Shown one piece after another: positions 16,819 to 25,199 of a stretch of 64,000 nt of DNA (its first letter is position 1; each line of letters begins with the position of its first letter). Location: the NCBI GenBank assembly GCA_963169765.1, contig CAUJEN010000090.1:186001-250000 (forward strand). The letters run 5' to 3'. The notes beneath the pieces were generated by a model. It ran no database searches. It had not been told where the DNA came from and saw only the letters and a program-made list of their open reading frames with translations. Source of the stretch: QWHO01 sp021404945 (GTDB lineage Bacteria > Vulcanimicrobiota > Xenobia > Xenobiales > QWHO01). Position numbers and translations under genes: made by a program.

Positions 16819-17660
16819 GACCGCTCCTGGGACTCCTCTGCCTCGACCTCCTGCAGCACGCGGGTGCGGTCTGCCGGCCGGGGGTGGGTGCGATAGAAGC
16901 TGGCGTCCGCCCCTGAGAGCTTTTCGAGGCGGGCAATGATCAAGAGGGCTCTCCGGTAGCCCTCCAGCCCGAAGCCTGAGCGCAACGCCAGGCGGGCGCC
17001 GTAGCGGTCAGCCTCCAACTCGTTGGCGGGTCCGAGATGGTAGTCGAGGTAATTTCGGATCCGTTGATCGAGCAGCAGGGGGTTGACCTGGGGATTGCCT
17101 TGCTCGAGTCGGCGCGCCTGGCGGAGGCGCTCGCGCGCGTGGCCCAGGTAGGCGTGGCTGACCTCGTGGCAAATCCAGGCCGCCAGCACCTCCTCGAAGA
17201 GCTTGCGGGCTTGCTGCTCGCGCTCCCAGCTCAGGCCGGGGGGTGGTGGCAGCTCGGGCCGCTCCATCGAGATCTGCCGCAGGATCGACTCGGTGTAAGG
17301 GGTGTCCAGCTCGCCATAGACAGCCTGGCCCTGGGAAAGCCTCTCGAGCCCCTCCATCAACAGGCTGTCCACGATGACCACCCGGTGCCAGCACACCGCG
17401 TTGAAGCCCAGCTTCTGGCGGAAGACACGAAAGCTGACCGGCTCACCCTGGCCGGGGAACACCTGGCTCACCCCCACCACGAGTTGCTCGGCCAGCGACT
17501 GCAAAAGGGGGTCCCAGCTGTGATCGGCCGAGCCGTCGGCTGAGAAGCGCTCGACGATCTGCTGATCCTGCCAGTCGAGCAGCTCGTCGAGCTCATTCTC
17601 GCCGGACTGAGCGGCCGCCGCCAGGGTCAAAAGCAGGATGAGAAGGAGTCGCGGCACCAC
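16815..17660 (-). CDS. Secreted M48-like zinc metallopeptidase
   Basis: Protein of 281 residues from the GTG at 17660, which has GAAGG close upstream and starts directly with a signal peptide (VPRLLLILLLTLAAAAQS). An ATG at 17714 would add 18 residues. The zinc-binding HEVSHAYLGH (HExxH) and the downstream glutamate in NELEADRYGARLAL identify an M48-type peptidase. The C-terminal YRTHPRPADR is also typical. It is probably exported and acts on envelope proteins. It is first in the operon with a kinase and a PP2C fusion. Confidence 0.88.
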   Translation of the reverse strand: MVPRLLLILLLTLAAAAQSGENELDELLDWQDQQIVERFSADGSADHSWDPLLQSLAEQLVVGVSQVFPGQGEPVSFRVFRQKLGFNAVCWHRVVIVDSLLMEGLERLSQGQAVYGELDTPYTESILRQISMERPELPPPPGLSWEREQQARKLFEEVLAAWICHEVSHAYLGHARERLRQARRLEQGNPQVNPLLLDQRIRNYLDYHLGPANELEADRYGARLALRSGFGLEGYRRALLIIARLEKLSGADASFYRTHPRPADRTRVLQEVEAEESQERS

Positions 17661-17789
17661 GGAAGCCTTCTTTTCCTCTGAGCAGAAACTTCCTGGATGC
17701 GAGGATTCGAACACGGGGGCGGGGAAGATCTCCTGGCTGGTTTTGCGACATCATGCACGGGGGTCCTGATCTCGGTGAGGAGGCCCGGA

Positions 17790-18620
17790 ATGCTCACACA
17801 ATTGTGGGAAAATCCGATCTTCGTAAGGGCGCGCCAGGTGGAGGCACGACGCCAGGGCAAAGGACTTCAAGCCTTTGTCACCCGCTTCGGGGGAGGCATG
17901 GCGCTCGTGCTCGGCCCTCTGGCGGTGACAATGTTCTTCACCGCCGGTGAGCTTCTGGTGAGCCCCGAGAAGTGGGTGCATACCTGGCTCGGCTCAGTGG
18001 TTGGCTTCACCGCCTTCCTGGGTATCCTTTATGTGACCATGAGGGCGGTCAGCGCCACGGCAGGGGCCATCTCGCTGGAGAAAGAGCAGAAGACCTACGA
18101 GTGTTTGCTGGCCACGCGCTTGCGCTCGGAGGAGGTCCTGGCAGGTAAATTGGCGGCTCACCTCTGGCCCATCACCCGTGAGCTGATGGCGGCCGCTCCC
18201 ATCGCCGTTGGATTGGGCATCCTCTCCGGCCACGCCCTGCAGTCCGTGCTCTTTGTTTGTCTGGCGGTGACCTGCCTGAGCCTGTTCGGGCTGCTGGGCA
18301 CCTGGGCTTCCTACACCTCGATCTCCAGCCAGCAGGCCAGCCGCAAGGCAATGTTCCTGGCTCTGGGTTTCGTGCTGATGGGTCCGATGATCGACTTTCT
18401 GCTCTACGGCCTGATCGGGTCGGGCGCATCCTACTATATTCCGCTGGCTACGTTGAGCAGTCCGATGGTGGCCGCCTGGTCGGTGCTGAGCCTGTCCGAC
18501 GGCGGGCCGATTGCCGCCTGGCAGTGGGCCTGGGCCTGGACCTTTCTGCTCTACGCGGTGCTCTGCTCCATCTTGTGGTGGTCGATTCGGCGCAAAGCCG
18601 AAGAGGCCCGGGTCGCTTAG
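17790..18620 (+). CDS. ABC-2-type permease-like membrane protein
   Basis: Protein of 276 residues with about six hydrophobic helices and the arrangement of ABC-2 exporter permeases, including the cytoplasmic segment AISLEKEQKTYECLLATRLRS, similar to the EKExGTxexLLatp motif. The ATG at 17790 has GAGGAGG 7 bases upstream; the longer frame would overlap the divergent peptidase gene's start region. The next gene is a related permease, 12 bases on. No ATP-binding subunit is encoded nearby. Confidence 0.75.
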   Translation: MLTQLWENPIFVRARQVEARRQGKGLQAFVTRFGGGMALVLGPLAVTMFFTAGELLVSPEKWVHTWLGSVVGFTAFLGILYVTMRAVSATAGAISLEKEQKTYECLLATRLRSEEVLAGKLAAHLWPITRELMAAAPIAVGLGILSGHALQSVLFVCLAVTCLSLFGLLGTWASYTSISSQQASRKAMFLALGFVLMGPMIDFLLYGLIGSGASYYIPLATLSSPMVAAWSVLSLSDGGPIAAWQWAWAWTFLLYAVLCSILWWSIRRKAEEARVA

Positions 18621-18632
18621 GAGGAGGACGCG

Positions 18633-19472
18633 ATGCTGAAACAATTCCGCCGCCCCGTCAGCTGGACCCTGGGCCTGCGCGAAAACCCCTTCGTGGTCTG
18701 CCAGCGGCAGTCCGAGAGCCGTCAGACCGCCTGGAAGCGCTTCTGGGCCGGCTACGGTCTCTACAGCGCCCTCCTGGTCATTCCGCTGCTGCTCGGCGTC
18801 AGTGCCGTGCGCAACTTCGGTCTGGGCCGGACGGCCAGCACGGTGGAGGTCATCGTGGTGCTGCTGGCCTTTGCTCAGGTGCTCTACGTGGCCCTGAAGG
18901 CGGTGGTGCAGACCGCCGCCAGCGTGGTCAACGAGCGCCAGCGCGGCACCTTGCTCTCGCTGGCCCTCACCCAGGTCAATTCGGCCGACTACGCCGACGG
19001 CATCATGGCTGCCGGGATCCGTCCGGTCGTCCGCGAGATCACCGTGCTGATGCCGCTGGCCGGTTTGATCGGCTGGTTTGCCGGAGCCGACCTCTTCTCC
19101 ATCTTGATGCTCTGGGCCGTCTCAGTCTTGATGGCGGTCATCTTCGGCTATGTCGGGGTGTGGATCTCAGCCGGCAGCACCAGCACCCAGCAGGCCACCC
19201 AGAAGGCCACCATCCAGGCCCTCTTCTTCATCCTGATCGCCCCCTTCCTGATGGTGTTCGCGGGCTTCTGGGCTTTCCCGCTCTGGATCGTCCACCCCTA
19301 CGTGGCCCTGAGCCTGGCCTTCTGGGGCAAGTCCGACCTGTATCAACCCGACCCGTTCTCTTATATGCTGGTGCGCTGGTGGGCGTTGCTGGCCCTGCCT
19401 CTCTACTTCTGGATCGCCTCCTCTTGCCGCCGCAAAGCCATCCGGGCGCTGGAGCGGACGCACCTCATCTAA
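18633..19472 (+). CDS. Second ABC-2-type permease-like membrane protein
   Basis: Protein of 279 residues, a divergent relative of the preceding gene: same N-terminal layout (xLxENPxxVxxRQxE), six or so hydrophobic helices, and the cytoplasmic ASVVNERQRGTLLSLALTQV segment in the place of the ABC-2 motif. A strong GGAGGAGG ribosome site precedes the ATG. It probably forms a heterodimer with its neighbour. The ATPase must be encoded elsewhere. The next gene, a kinase, starts 3 bases after its stop, so the three form one operon. Confidence 0.75.
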   Translation: MLKQFRRPVSWTLGLRENPFVVCQRQSESRQTAWKRFWAGYGLYSALLVIPLLLGVSAVRNFGLGRTASTVEVIVVLLAFAQVLYVALKAVVQTAASVVNERQRGTLLSLALTQVNSADYADGIMAAGIRPVVREITVLMPLAGLIGWFAGADLFSILMLWAVSVLMAVIFGYVGVWISAGSTSTQQATQKATIQALFFILIAPFLMVFAGFWAFPLWIVHPYVALSLAFWGKSDLYQPDPFSYMLVRWWALLALPLYFWIASSCRRKAIRALERTHLI

Positions 19473-19475
19473 GCC

Positions 19476-20354
19476 GTGGCCGCCAAGACCGGTCCCGGGA
19501 GCCTGCTGGCCGGTCGATACCAGGTCGAGCGCCTGCTCGGAGAGGGGGCAGCCGGCACCGTCTGGTTCGTGCGCGACACCCGTCAGAAAGGCAGCACCTG
19601 GGCCCTCAAGGAGCTCGACTTCTCCACCGTGCCGCTGGACGAGCGCGACGAGGCCCGCAAACTGTTCGACCGCGAGGCGGCCATCCTGGTGCGCCTGAGC
19701 CATCCCTACCTGCCCCGGGTGGTGGATCGTTTCCACCTCGACGAGCGCGAGTACCTGGTGATGGAGCGGGTCGAAGGACCCACCCTGGAGCACATCTACC
19801 GCACCCAGAAGTCGCTCCAGGAGAACGAGGTGGCCGGCTGGGGAGCCCAGGTGTGCGAGGTGCTCGATTACCTGCACAGCCTCGATCCCCCCGTGATCTA
19901 CCGCGATCTCAAGCCCGCCAACGTGATGGTGATGGTGCGCGGAGGGGCCATCAAGCTGGTCGACTTCGGGATCGCCCGGGCGATGAGCACGGGCAAGGCG
20001 GGCGACACCACCGCCTACGGCACTCCCGGCTACGCGCCTCCCGAGCAGTACATGGGCAGGGCCGTGCCTCAGTCCGATCTTTACGCCCTCGGAGCTACCC
20101 TGTACCAACTCCTCACCCGGGTCGAGCCCAGGCCCTTCGACTTCGAGCACCGCCCCGCTCGCAGCGTCAATCCGGATATCTCGCCTGGCATGGGTGATCT
20201 GCTCGATCATCTGCTGGCGGTGGAGCCGGCCGACCGCCCCGCCACCGCGCGCGAGGTGCAGGAGCGTTTGCTCTCGCTGGCCGGTCAGACCCGCACCTGG
20301 GTCTCCAAAGCGATGTCCCGCCTGGGTCACTGGGTGAATCGCCGCCAGGCCTGA
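19476..20354 (+). CDS. Compact Ser/Thr protein kinase
   Basis: Soluble kinase of 292 residues consisting of little more than the catalytic domain: GEGAAG loop (22-27), Lys45 in WALK, IYRDLKPANV with catalytic Asp144, VDFGIAR, GTPGYAPPEQY and DLYALGATLYQLLT. No sensor or membrane domain is present. It starts with GTG 3 bases after the second permease, so it may phosphorylate that transporter or act downstream of it. Close in sequence to the kinase at 15478. Confidence 0.93.
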   Translation: MAAKTGPGSLLAGRYQVERLLGEGAAGTVWFVRDTRQKGSTWALKELDFSTVPLDERDEARKLFDREAAILVRLSHPYLPRVVDRFHLDEREYLVMERVEGPTLEHIYRTQKSLQENEVAGWGAQVCEVLDYLHSLDPPVIYRDLKPANVMVMVRGGAIKLVDFGIARAMSTGKAGDTTAYGTPGYAPPEQYMGRAVPQSDLYALGATLYQLLTRVEPRPFDFEHRPARSVNPDISPGMGDLLDHLLAVEPADRPATAREVQERLLSLAGQTRTWVSKAMSRLGHWVNRRQA

Positions 20355-20389
20355 AGGAAAGCCCGCCCCGACGCAAAATTGCGCGGCTT

Positions 20390-21877
20390 ATGTTCAAGCG
20401 TGTGCTGGTCGCCAACCGGGGCGAGATCGCCGTCCGCATTCTGCGCGCCTGTCGCGAATTGGGGGTAGAGACGGCCCTGATCTGCGCCGAGGTCGACCGC
20501 GACTCGCTGCCCGCCCGCATGGCCGACCAGGTCCTGGTTCTGCGCGACCTGGCCGGTCGCCAGGCCTACCTGGACATCCCTCGCATCGTGGAGGCGGGAC
20601 GGTCGGCTGGGGCCAAGGCGGTGCACCCGGGCTACGGCTTCTTGTCAGAGAACGCCGCCTTCAGCCGGGCCTGCGCCGAGGCCGGGCTGGTCTTCGTGGG
20701 CCCCGGTCCGGAAGCCATCACCGCCCTGGGCGATAAAACCGAGGCCCGAAAGCTGATGTCCGAGGCCGGTTTGCCCGTTGTGCCGGGCACGGTGGAGCCG
20801 GTGGCCGATGTCGAGGAGGCCCTGCGCGAAGCCGAGCGCATCGGCTACCCGGTGCTGATCAAGGCAGCCGGTGGGGGAGGGGGGCGCGGCATGCGAAAGT
20901 GCGCCGACCGCTCCGAGCTCGAACGCAGCTTCGCCCAGGCAGCCAGCGAGTCGCAAGCTGCCTTCGGATCTTCGCGGCTCTTCCTCGAGCGCTACCTCGA
21001 GCAGCCTCGCCACATCGAAGTGCAGGTGCTGGCCGACCAGCACGGCCAGGCGGTTCACCTCTTCGAGCGCGAGTGCTCGATCCAGCGTCGCTTCCAGAAG
21101 ATGCTCGAGGAGGCCCCCTCCCCCTTCCTGGATGAGGGTCTGCGACGCACCATGGGTGAAGCGGCCGTGCGAGGAGCGCTCAAGGCTGGCTATGCGGGTG
21201 CCTGCACGTTCGAATTCCTGGTGGACAAAAACCGGAGCTTTTACTTCCTCGAGGTCAACACGCGCCTGCAGGTCGAGCATCCGGTGAGCGAGCTGATCAC
21301 CGGGGTGGACCTGGTGCTCGAGCAACTGCGCATCGCAGCCGGCGAGCCCCTCGCGCTCAAGCAAGAGGAGATCAGGCTGCACGGCTGGTCCATCGAGTGC
21401 CGCATCACCTGCGAAGACCCCTACCACGGTTTTCGGCCCGATCCCGGGCCGATCCAGGCTGTCCACCTGCCAGCCGGACCGGGGGTGCGGGTGGATTCCC
21501 ATCTCTATCCCGGCTACGTGGTGCCACGCGACTTCGACTCGCTGCTGGCCAAGCTGATCGTCTGGGGCTCGGACCGCGAGCAGGCCTGCCGGCGCATGCT
21601 GGCGGCCCTGGATGAGATGGTCGTGGCCGGCGTGAGCACCTCGATCCCCTTCCACCGGGCCCTGCTCGAGCACCCCGAGTTCCGCCGCGGCAACCTCTCC
21701 ACCCACTTCCTGGCCGAGCACCTGGGCGATCTCAAGCCTGTCTTCAGCGACGAAGAGCGCGAGCTGGCCGCTCTGGCCGCCGCCCTGAGCCTGCACCGCC
21801 AGGGCGGCGACCGTCGGGCCGAGCTGGTGGCCCGCAGCCAGGAAGAGGCAGCCCTGTGGCGGCTGGCGGCCCGATGA
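20390..21877 (+). CDS. accC: Biotin carboxylase (acyl-CoA carboxylase subunit)
   Basis: ATP-grasp enzyme of 495 residues that carboxylates biotin on a carrier protein, the first half-reaction of acetyl-CoA or another acyl-CoA carboxylase. Visible: KRVLVANRGEIAVRI, VHPGYGFLSEN, the glycine loop AAGGGGGRGM, ECSIQRRFQKMLEEAPSP, and EVNTRLQVEHPVSE. The C-terminus runs about 45 residues past a typical AccC, so it could belong to a non-acetyl carboxylase. There is no biotin-carrier motif (MKM) here. It overlaps the downstream FAH gene by 4 bases, which hints at a catabolic role. Confidence 0.93.
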   Translation: MFKRVLVANRGEIAVRILRACRELGVETALICAEVDRDSLPARMADQVLVLRDLAGRQAYLDIPRIVEAGRSAGAKAVHPGYGFLSENAAFSRACAEAGLVFVGPGPEAITALGDKTEARKLMSEAGLPVVPGTVEPVADVEEALREAERIGYPVLIKAAGGGGGRGMRKCADRSELERSFAQAASESQAAFGSSRLFLERYLEQPRHIEVQVLADQHGQAVHLFERECSIQRRFQKMLEEAPSPFLDEGLRRTMGEAAVRGALKAGYAGACTFEFLVDKNRSFYFLEVNTRLQVEHPVSELITGVDLVLEQLRIAAGEPLALKQEEIRLHGWSIECRITCEDPYHGFRPDPGPIQAVHLPAGPGVRVDSHLYPGYVVPRDFDSLLAKLIVWGSDREQACRRMLAALDEMVVAGVSTSIPFHRALLEHPEFRRGNLSTHFLAEHLGDLKPVFSDEERELAALAAALSLHRQGGDRRAELVARSQEEAALWRLAAR

Positions 21878-22704
21878 GGCTGGTTACGTTTCACAGCCAG
21901 GGTCGCTCGGCCCCGGGCCGCCTGGAAGGCGACGAGGTGGTGGATCTCTCTCAGGACGGACGCTTCGCCGATCTGCGCGAGCTGGTGGCGGCCATGCCTC
22001 CGGCCCGCATCGCCACGCTGGAAGGCCCGCGACGAACGCTCTCGTCGGTGCGACTTTTGGCCCCGGTCCCGCGTCCGCCCAAGTTCGTGGCCGTGGGCCT
22101 GAACTATCGCGACCACGCCCTGGAGCAGAACAAGCAGCCCCCCGATTTCCCGATGTTCTTTGCCAAGGCGCGCAACTCGGTGGTGGGCCAGGGCGACCGC
22201 ATCGAGCTGCCCCGCGGCCGCATGGAGATCGACGTGGAGGTCGAGCTGGGCGTGGTGTTCGCGCTCCCCGGTGGCAGCCTCTCGGCCGAGAATGCCCTCG
22301 AGCACGTGCTGGGATTCACCATCGTCAACGACGTCTCCGACCGCCAGGCCCAGCGCGAGGACAAGCAGTTCTACCGGGCCAAGTCGTTTCGCTCCTTCGG
22401 GCCCATGGGCCCGGTGGTGGTGACCCCCGACGAGCTCGACCATCGCGACGCTCCCCTGCGGTTGTGGCGCAACGGCCAGCTGCAGCAGGAGTCGCGCACC
22501 AGCGAGCTGATCTTCTCGGTGGAGAAACTCATCGAGCTGCTCTCCGCCGCCCAGGACCTCGAGCCCGGCGACGTGCTGGCCACCGGCACTCCGGGCGGGG
22601 TGGGAGTGTTCCGCAACCCCCCGGTGTTCTTGCAGGACGGCGACGTGATCGAGTGCGAGATCGAGGGCATCGGGCGGCTGCGCAATCCGGTGGTGCGGGC
22701 CTGA
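21874..22704 (+). CDS. Fumarylacetoacetate hydrolase-family protein
   Basis: Protein of 276 residues with the FAH C-terminal fold. Visible: FVAVGLNYRDHALE, the metal-ligand region MEIDVEVELGVVF, GFTIVNDVSDRQAQ, KSFRSFGPMGPVVV, and the ending ATGTPGGVGVF and GDVIECEIEGIGRLRNPV. Such enzymes hydrolyse or decarboxylate acylpyruvates and related beta-keto acids. The ATG at 21874 overlaps the biotin carboxylase stop (ATGA), implying coupling. The exact substrate cannot be read from the sequence. Confidence 0.92.
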   Translation: MRLVTFHSQGRSAPGRLEGDEVVDLSQDGRFADLRELVAAMPPARIATLEGPRRTLSSVRLLAPVPRPPKFVAVGLNYRDHALEQNKQPPDFPMFFAKARNSVVGQGDRIELPRGRMEIDVEVELGVVFALPGGSLSAENALEHVLGFTIVNDVSDRQAQREDKQFYRAKSFRSFGPMGPVVVTPDELDHRDAPLRLWRNGQLQQESRTSELIFSVEKLIELLSAAQDLEPGDVLATGTPGGVGVFRNPPVFLQDGDVIECEIEGIGRLRNPVVRA

Positions 22705-22725
22705 AGGCCTCCTTGACACGTATCG

Positions 22726-22956
22726 GTGCAGAAGACGCTGACCATGACGCTGGATGAGCAGGCTGACCAGGGGCTTCATGGGGTGATCGGGCGCGGGAAG
22801 ATCGGCCAGTTCATCGAGAGGCTGGTCCGGCCCCACGTCACCGAGGCCGGTCTCGAAGCCAGCTATCAGGCCCTGGCAGCGGACGAGCAGTCCGATCTCG
22901 AGGCTGCCGAATGGCCTCAGGGCGTCGGGAGCGATGTGGCACGCCTGCTCGGATGA
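22726..22956 (+). CDS. MazE/RHH-type antitoxin
   Basis: Protein of 76 residues: a short strand (KTLTMTLDEQ), the helix region GRGKIGQFIERLVRPHV, and an acidic tail (EASYQALAADEQSDLEAAEWPQ). This matches antitoxins that pair with MazF/PemK toxins, as I know the family. The start is GTG at 22726. Immediately downstream, overlapping by 4 bases, is a frameshifted toxin remnant. The antitoxin itself looks intact. Confidence 0.75.
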   Translation: MQKTLTMTLDEQADQGLHGVIGRGKIGQFIERLVRPHVTEAGLEASYQALAADEQSDLEAAEWPQGVGSDVARLLG

Positions 22957-23036
22957 ACAGGCGAGGTCTGGTGGGTCGACTTTGACCCTCCGTGGTGGGA
23001 GGCGAGGCAACCAGAGTGCGACCCGCCGTGATTGTA
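22953..23036 (+). pseudogene. MazF/PemK-type toxin remnant, frameshifted and truncated
   Basis: Read across two frame changes, the sequence gives EVWWVDFDPP (about 22964-22993) and then VVGGEATRVRPAVIV (about 22992-23036), the hallmark start of MazF/PemK toxins. The direct frame from the ATG at 22953 stops after about ten codons. Two single-base losses, one near codon 4 and one after DFDP, would explain it. The rest of the toxin is not recognisable downstream. Confidence 0.75.
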
Positions 23037-23275
23037 AGAGAGGTCATCTTGGAGGGAGTTCAACTCTACCTGGAGCGCGCGAGCGTTCGGCAGGAGTTTC
23101 GCCTCCGTGAAAGCCTTCACAGATCGATTTGAAGCGCTTTTCGGACCATTGTTCGGCAGGTTTTCGTTTCCGCCGGAAACAAGCTTGGGTTCGCCTTCTG
23201 GGTCCTTTGGACCACTCAGGGAACGGGCCACTCAGGGGAAGGACCGGAAACGGACCCTTTGGAAACTCCCTTCTT

Positions 23276-23425
23276 ATGCTGCGCCTTCTCCTGTTGATTC
23301 TTCTGATGCTGCCCGCTCTGGCCGAGGATCCGCCCAACCCTCAGGTGGCGGTGCTCGATCCGACGACCGGCAAGGCGTTGGGGCACTGGCGACTACTGGG
23401 GCCGGAACAGCCAGCTGGGGCCTGA
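23276..23425 (+). CDS. Small secreted peptide (49 aa)
   Basis: Begins with a clean signal peptide (MLRLLLLILLMLPALAE) followed by about 32 polar residues (PPNPQVAVLDPTTGKALGHW). No family is recognised. The upstream 240 bases (23037-23275) hold no clear gene, only short GC-rich repeats (CCACTCAGGG twice at about 23212-23238). It could be the truncated start of a longer secreted protein. Confidence 0.4.
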   Translation: MLRLLLLILLMLPALAEDPPNPQVAVLDPTTGKALGHWRLLGPEQPAGA

Positions 23426-23489
23426 GCCAGAGTATTGAAGCCGCCGGTCTGAGCAGGGGGAATAGCCCACGGCTTGAATTTCCAGCGCT

Positions 23490-25199
23490 ATGACCGTCGA
23501 GACCACCACTCCCACCAACTTTATCAAGAGCATCATCGAGGAAGACCTGCGCAGCGGCAAGCACAAGACCGTCATCACGCGCTTTCCTCCCGAGCCCAAC
23601 GGCTATCTCCACATCGGGCACGCCAAGGCCATCTGCATCAACTTCGGCCTGGCGAAAGAGTTCGGGGGGCGCTGCAACATGCGCTTCGACGATACCAACC
23701 CGGCCAAGGAGGAGACCGAGTTCGTCAACTCCATCCAGAACGACATTCGCTGGCTGGGGTTCGAATGGGGCGAACATCTCTATTTCTGCTCGGACTACTT
23801 CGAGCGCTTCTACGAGATGGCCGAGCACCTGATCAAGACCGGCAAAGCCTACGTCGAGGACCTGACCGCCGAGGAGATCCGCGAGCATCGCGGCACCCTC
23901 ACCGAGCCGGGCAAGAACAGCCCTCATCGCGACCGCGGCGTGGAGGAGAACCTGGACCTGTTCCGCCGCATGCGAGCCGGCGAGTTTCCCGATGGGGCAC
24001 GGGTGCTGCGGGCCAAGATCGACATGGCCTCGCCCAACATGAATATGCGCGACCCCACGCTTTATCGCATCCGACGGGCGCATCACCATCGCACCGGCGA
24101 CGACTGGTGCATCTACCCCATGTATGACTACTCCCACCCCATCAACGACGCCCTGGAAGGGGTGACCCACTCGCTCTGCTCGCTCGAGTTCGAGAACCAC
24201 CGCCCGCTCTACGACTGGGTGCTGGACAACGTGCCCGTGCCCTGTCATCCCCAGCAGATCGAGTTCGCTCGCCTCAATCTCACCTACACCGTGATGAGCA
24301 AGCGCAAGCTGCTCGAGCTGGTGACCACGAAGACGGTGCGCGGCTGGGACGACCCTCGCATGCCCACTCTGGCCGGCTTCCGGCGCAAGGGCTACACCCC
24401 CGAGTCGATTCGCGACTTCATCGAGACGGTGGGGGTGGGCAAGGCCGACGCCTGGATCGACCCCAGCATCCTCGAGGACGCCTTGCGCAACGACCTCAAC
24501 CCCAAAGCCCCTCGCATGATGGCGGTGATGCGCCCGCTCAAGCTGGTGATCACCAACTGGCCCGAAGACCAGGTGGAGGAGGTGGAGGTGCCCTGCTTCC
24601 CCGACGACGCCCTGGAGCTTCGCACCGAGCGCGGGCTGGGCGCGCCCGAGCCGGCCAGCCGCAAGGTGCCCTTCGGGCGTGAGATCTATATCGAGCAGGA
24701 CGACTTCATGCTCGATCCGCCCAAGAAGTTCTTCCGCCTCAAGCCGGGAGGCGAGGTGCGCCTGCGCCGCGCCTACATCGTCAAGTGCGAGAGCGTGGTG
24801 CAGGACGACGAGGGCCGGGTGGTGGAGGTGCACTGCACCTACGATCCCGAAACCCGAGGCGGCAACACGCCCGACGGGCGCAAGGTGCAGGGCACCCTGC
24901 ACTGGGCCAGCGCTCGTCACGGAGTCCAGGCTGAGATTCGACTGTACGAGCCGCTTTTCAGCGTGGAGCGGCCCGACGCCGAGAAACGCGACTACCGTGA
25001 GCTGATCAACCCCGACTCGCTGACCGTGCTGCAGGGCGTGGTGGAGCCGGGTCTGGGCCAGGCGAAGGTGGGCGAGCGCTTCCAGTTCGAGCGCCAGGGC
25101 TACTTCATGGTGGATTCGGACAGCAGCACCGCTGGCAAGCAAGTCTTCAACCGCATCGCTCCCCTGCGCTCGGGATGGGCCAAACAAGCCGGCAAGTAA
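23490..25199 (+). CDS. glnS: Glutaminyl-tRNA synthetase
   Basis: Class I aminoacyl-tRNA synthetase of 569 residues that charges tRNA-Gln. Visible: RFPPEPNGYLHIGHAKAI (HIGH), FDDTNPAKEE, WCIYPMYDYSHPINDALEGVTHSLCSLEFE, and VMSKRKLL (KMSKS-like). The C-terminal anticodon-binding beta domains are present to the usual length. Its presence means Gln-tRNA is at least partly made directly rather than by amidation. Confidence 0.98.
   Translation: MTVETTTPTNFIKSIIEEDLRSGKHKTVITRFPPEPNGYLHIGHAKAICINFGLAKEFGGRCNMRFDDTNPAKEETEFVNSIQNDIRWLGFEWGEHLYFCSDYFERFYEMAEHLIKTGKAYVEDLTAEEIREHRGTLTEPGKNSPHRDRGVEENLDLFRRMRAGEFPDGARVLRAKIDMASPNMNMRDPTLYRIRRAHHHRTGDDWCIYPMYDYSHPINDALEGVTHSLCSLEFENHRPLYDWVLDNVPVPCHPQQIEFARLNLTYTVMSKRKLLELVTTKTVRGWDDPRMPTLAGFRRKGYTPESIRDFIETVGVGKADAWIDPSILEDALRNDLNPKAPRMMAVMRPLKLVITNWPEDQVEEVEVPCFPDDALELRTERGLGAPEPASRKVPFGREIYIEQDDFMLDPPKKFFRLKPGGEVRLRRAYIVKCESVVQDDEGRVVEVHCTYDPETRGGNTPDGRKVQGTLHWASARHGVQAEIRLYEPLFSVERPDAEKRDYRELINPDSLTVLQGVVEPGLGQAKVGERFQFERQGYFMVDSDSSTAGKQVFNRIAPLRSGWAKQAGK

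Noticed and set aside
18257..20197. 646-residue plus-strand frame across the permeases and kinase
   Set aside because: Arg/Pro/Gly-rich out-of-frame product over three genes with clear homology, caused by high GC.
23107..23493. 128-residue frame before glnS
   Set aside because: No homology is recognised, composition is irregular, and it overlaps the better small secreted peptide in another frame.
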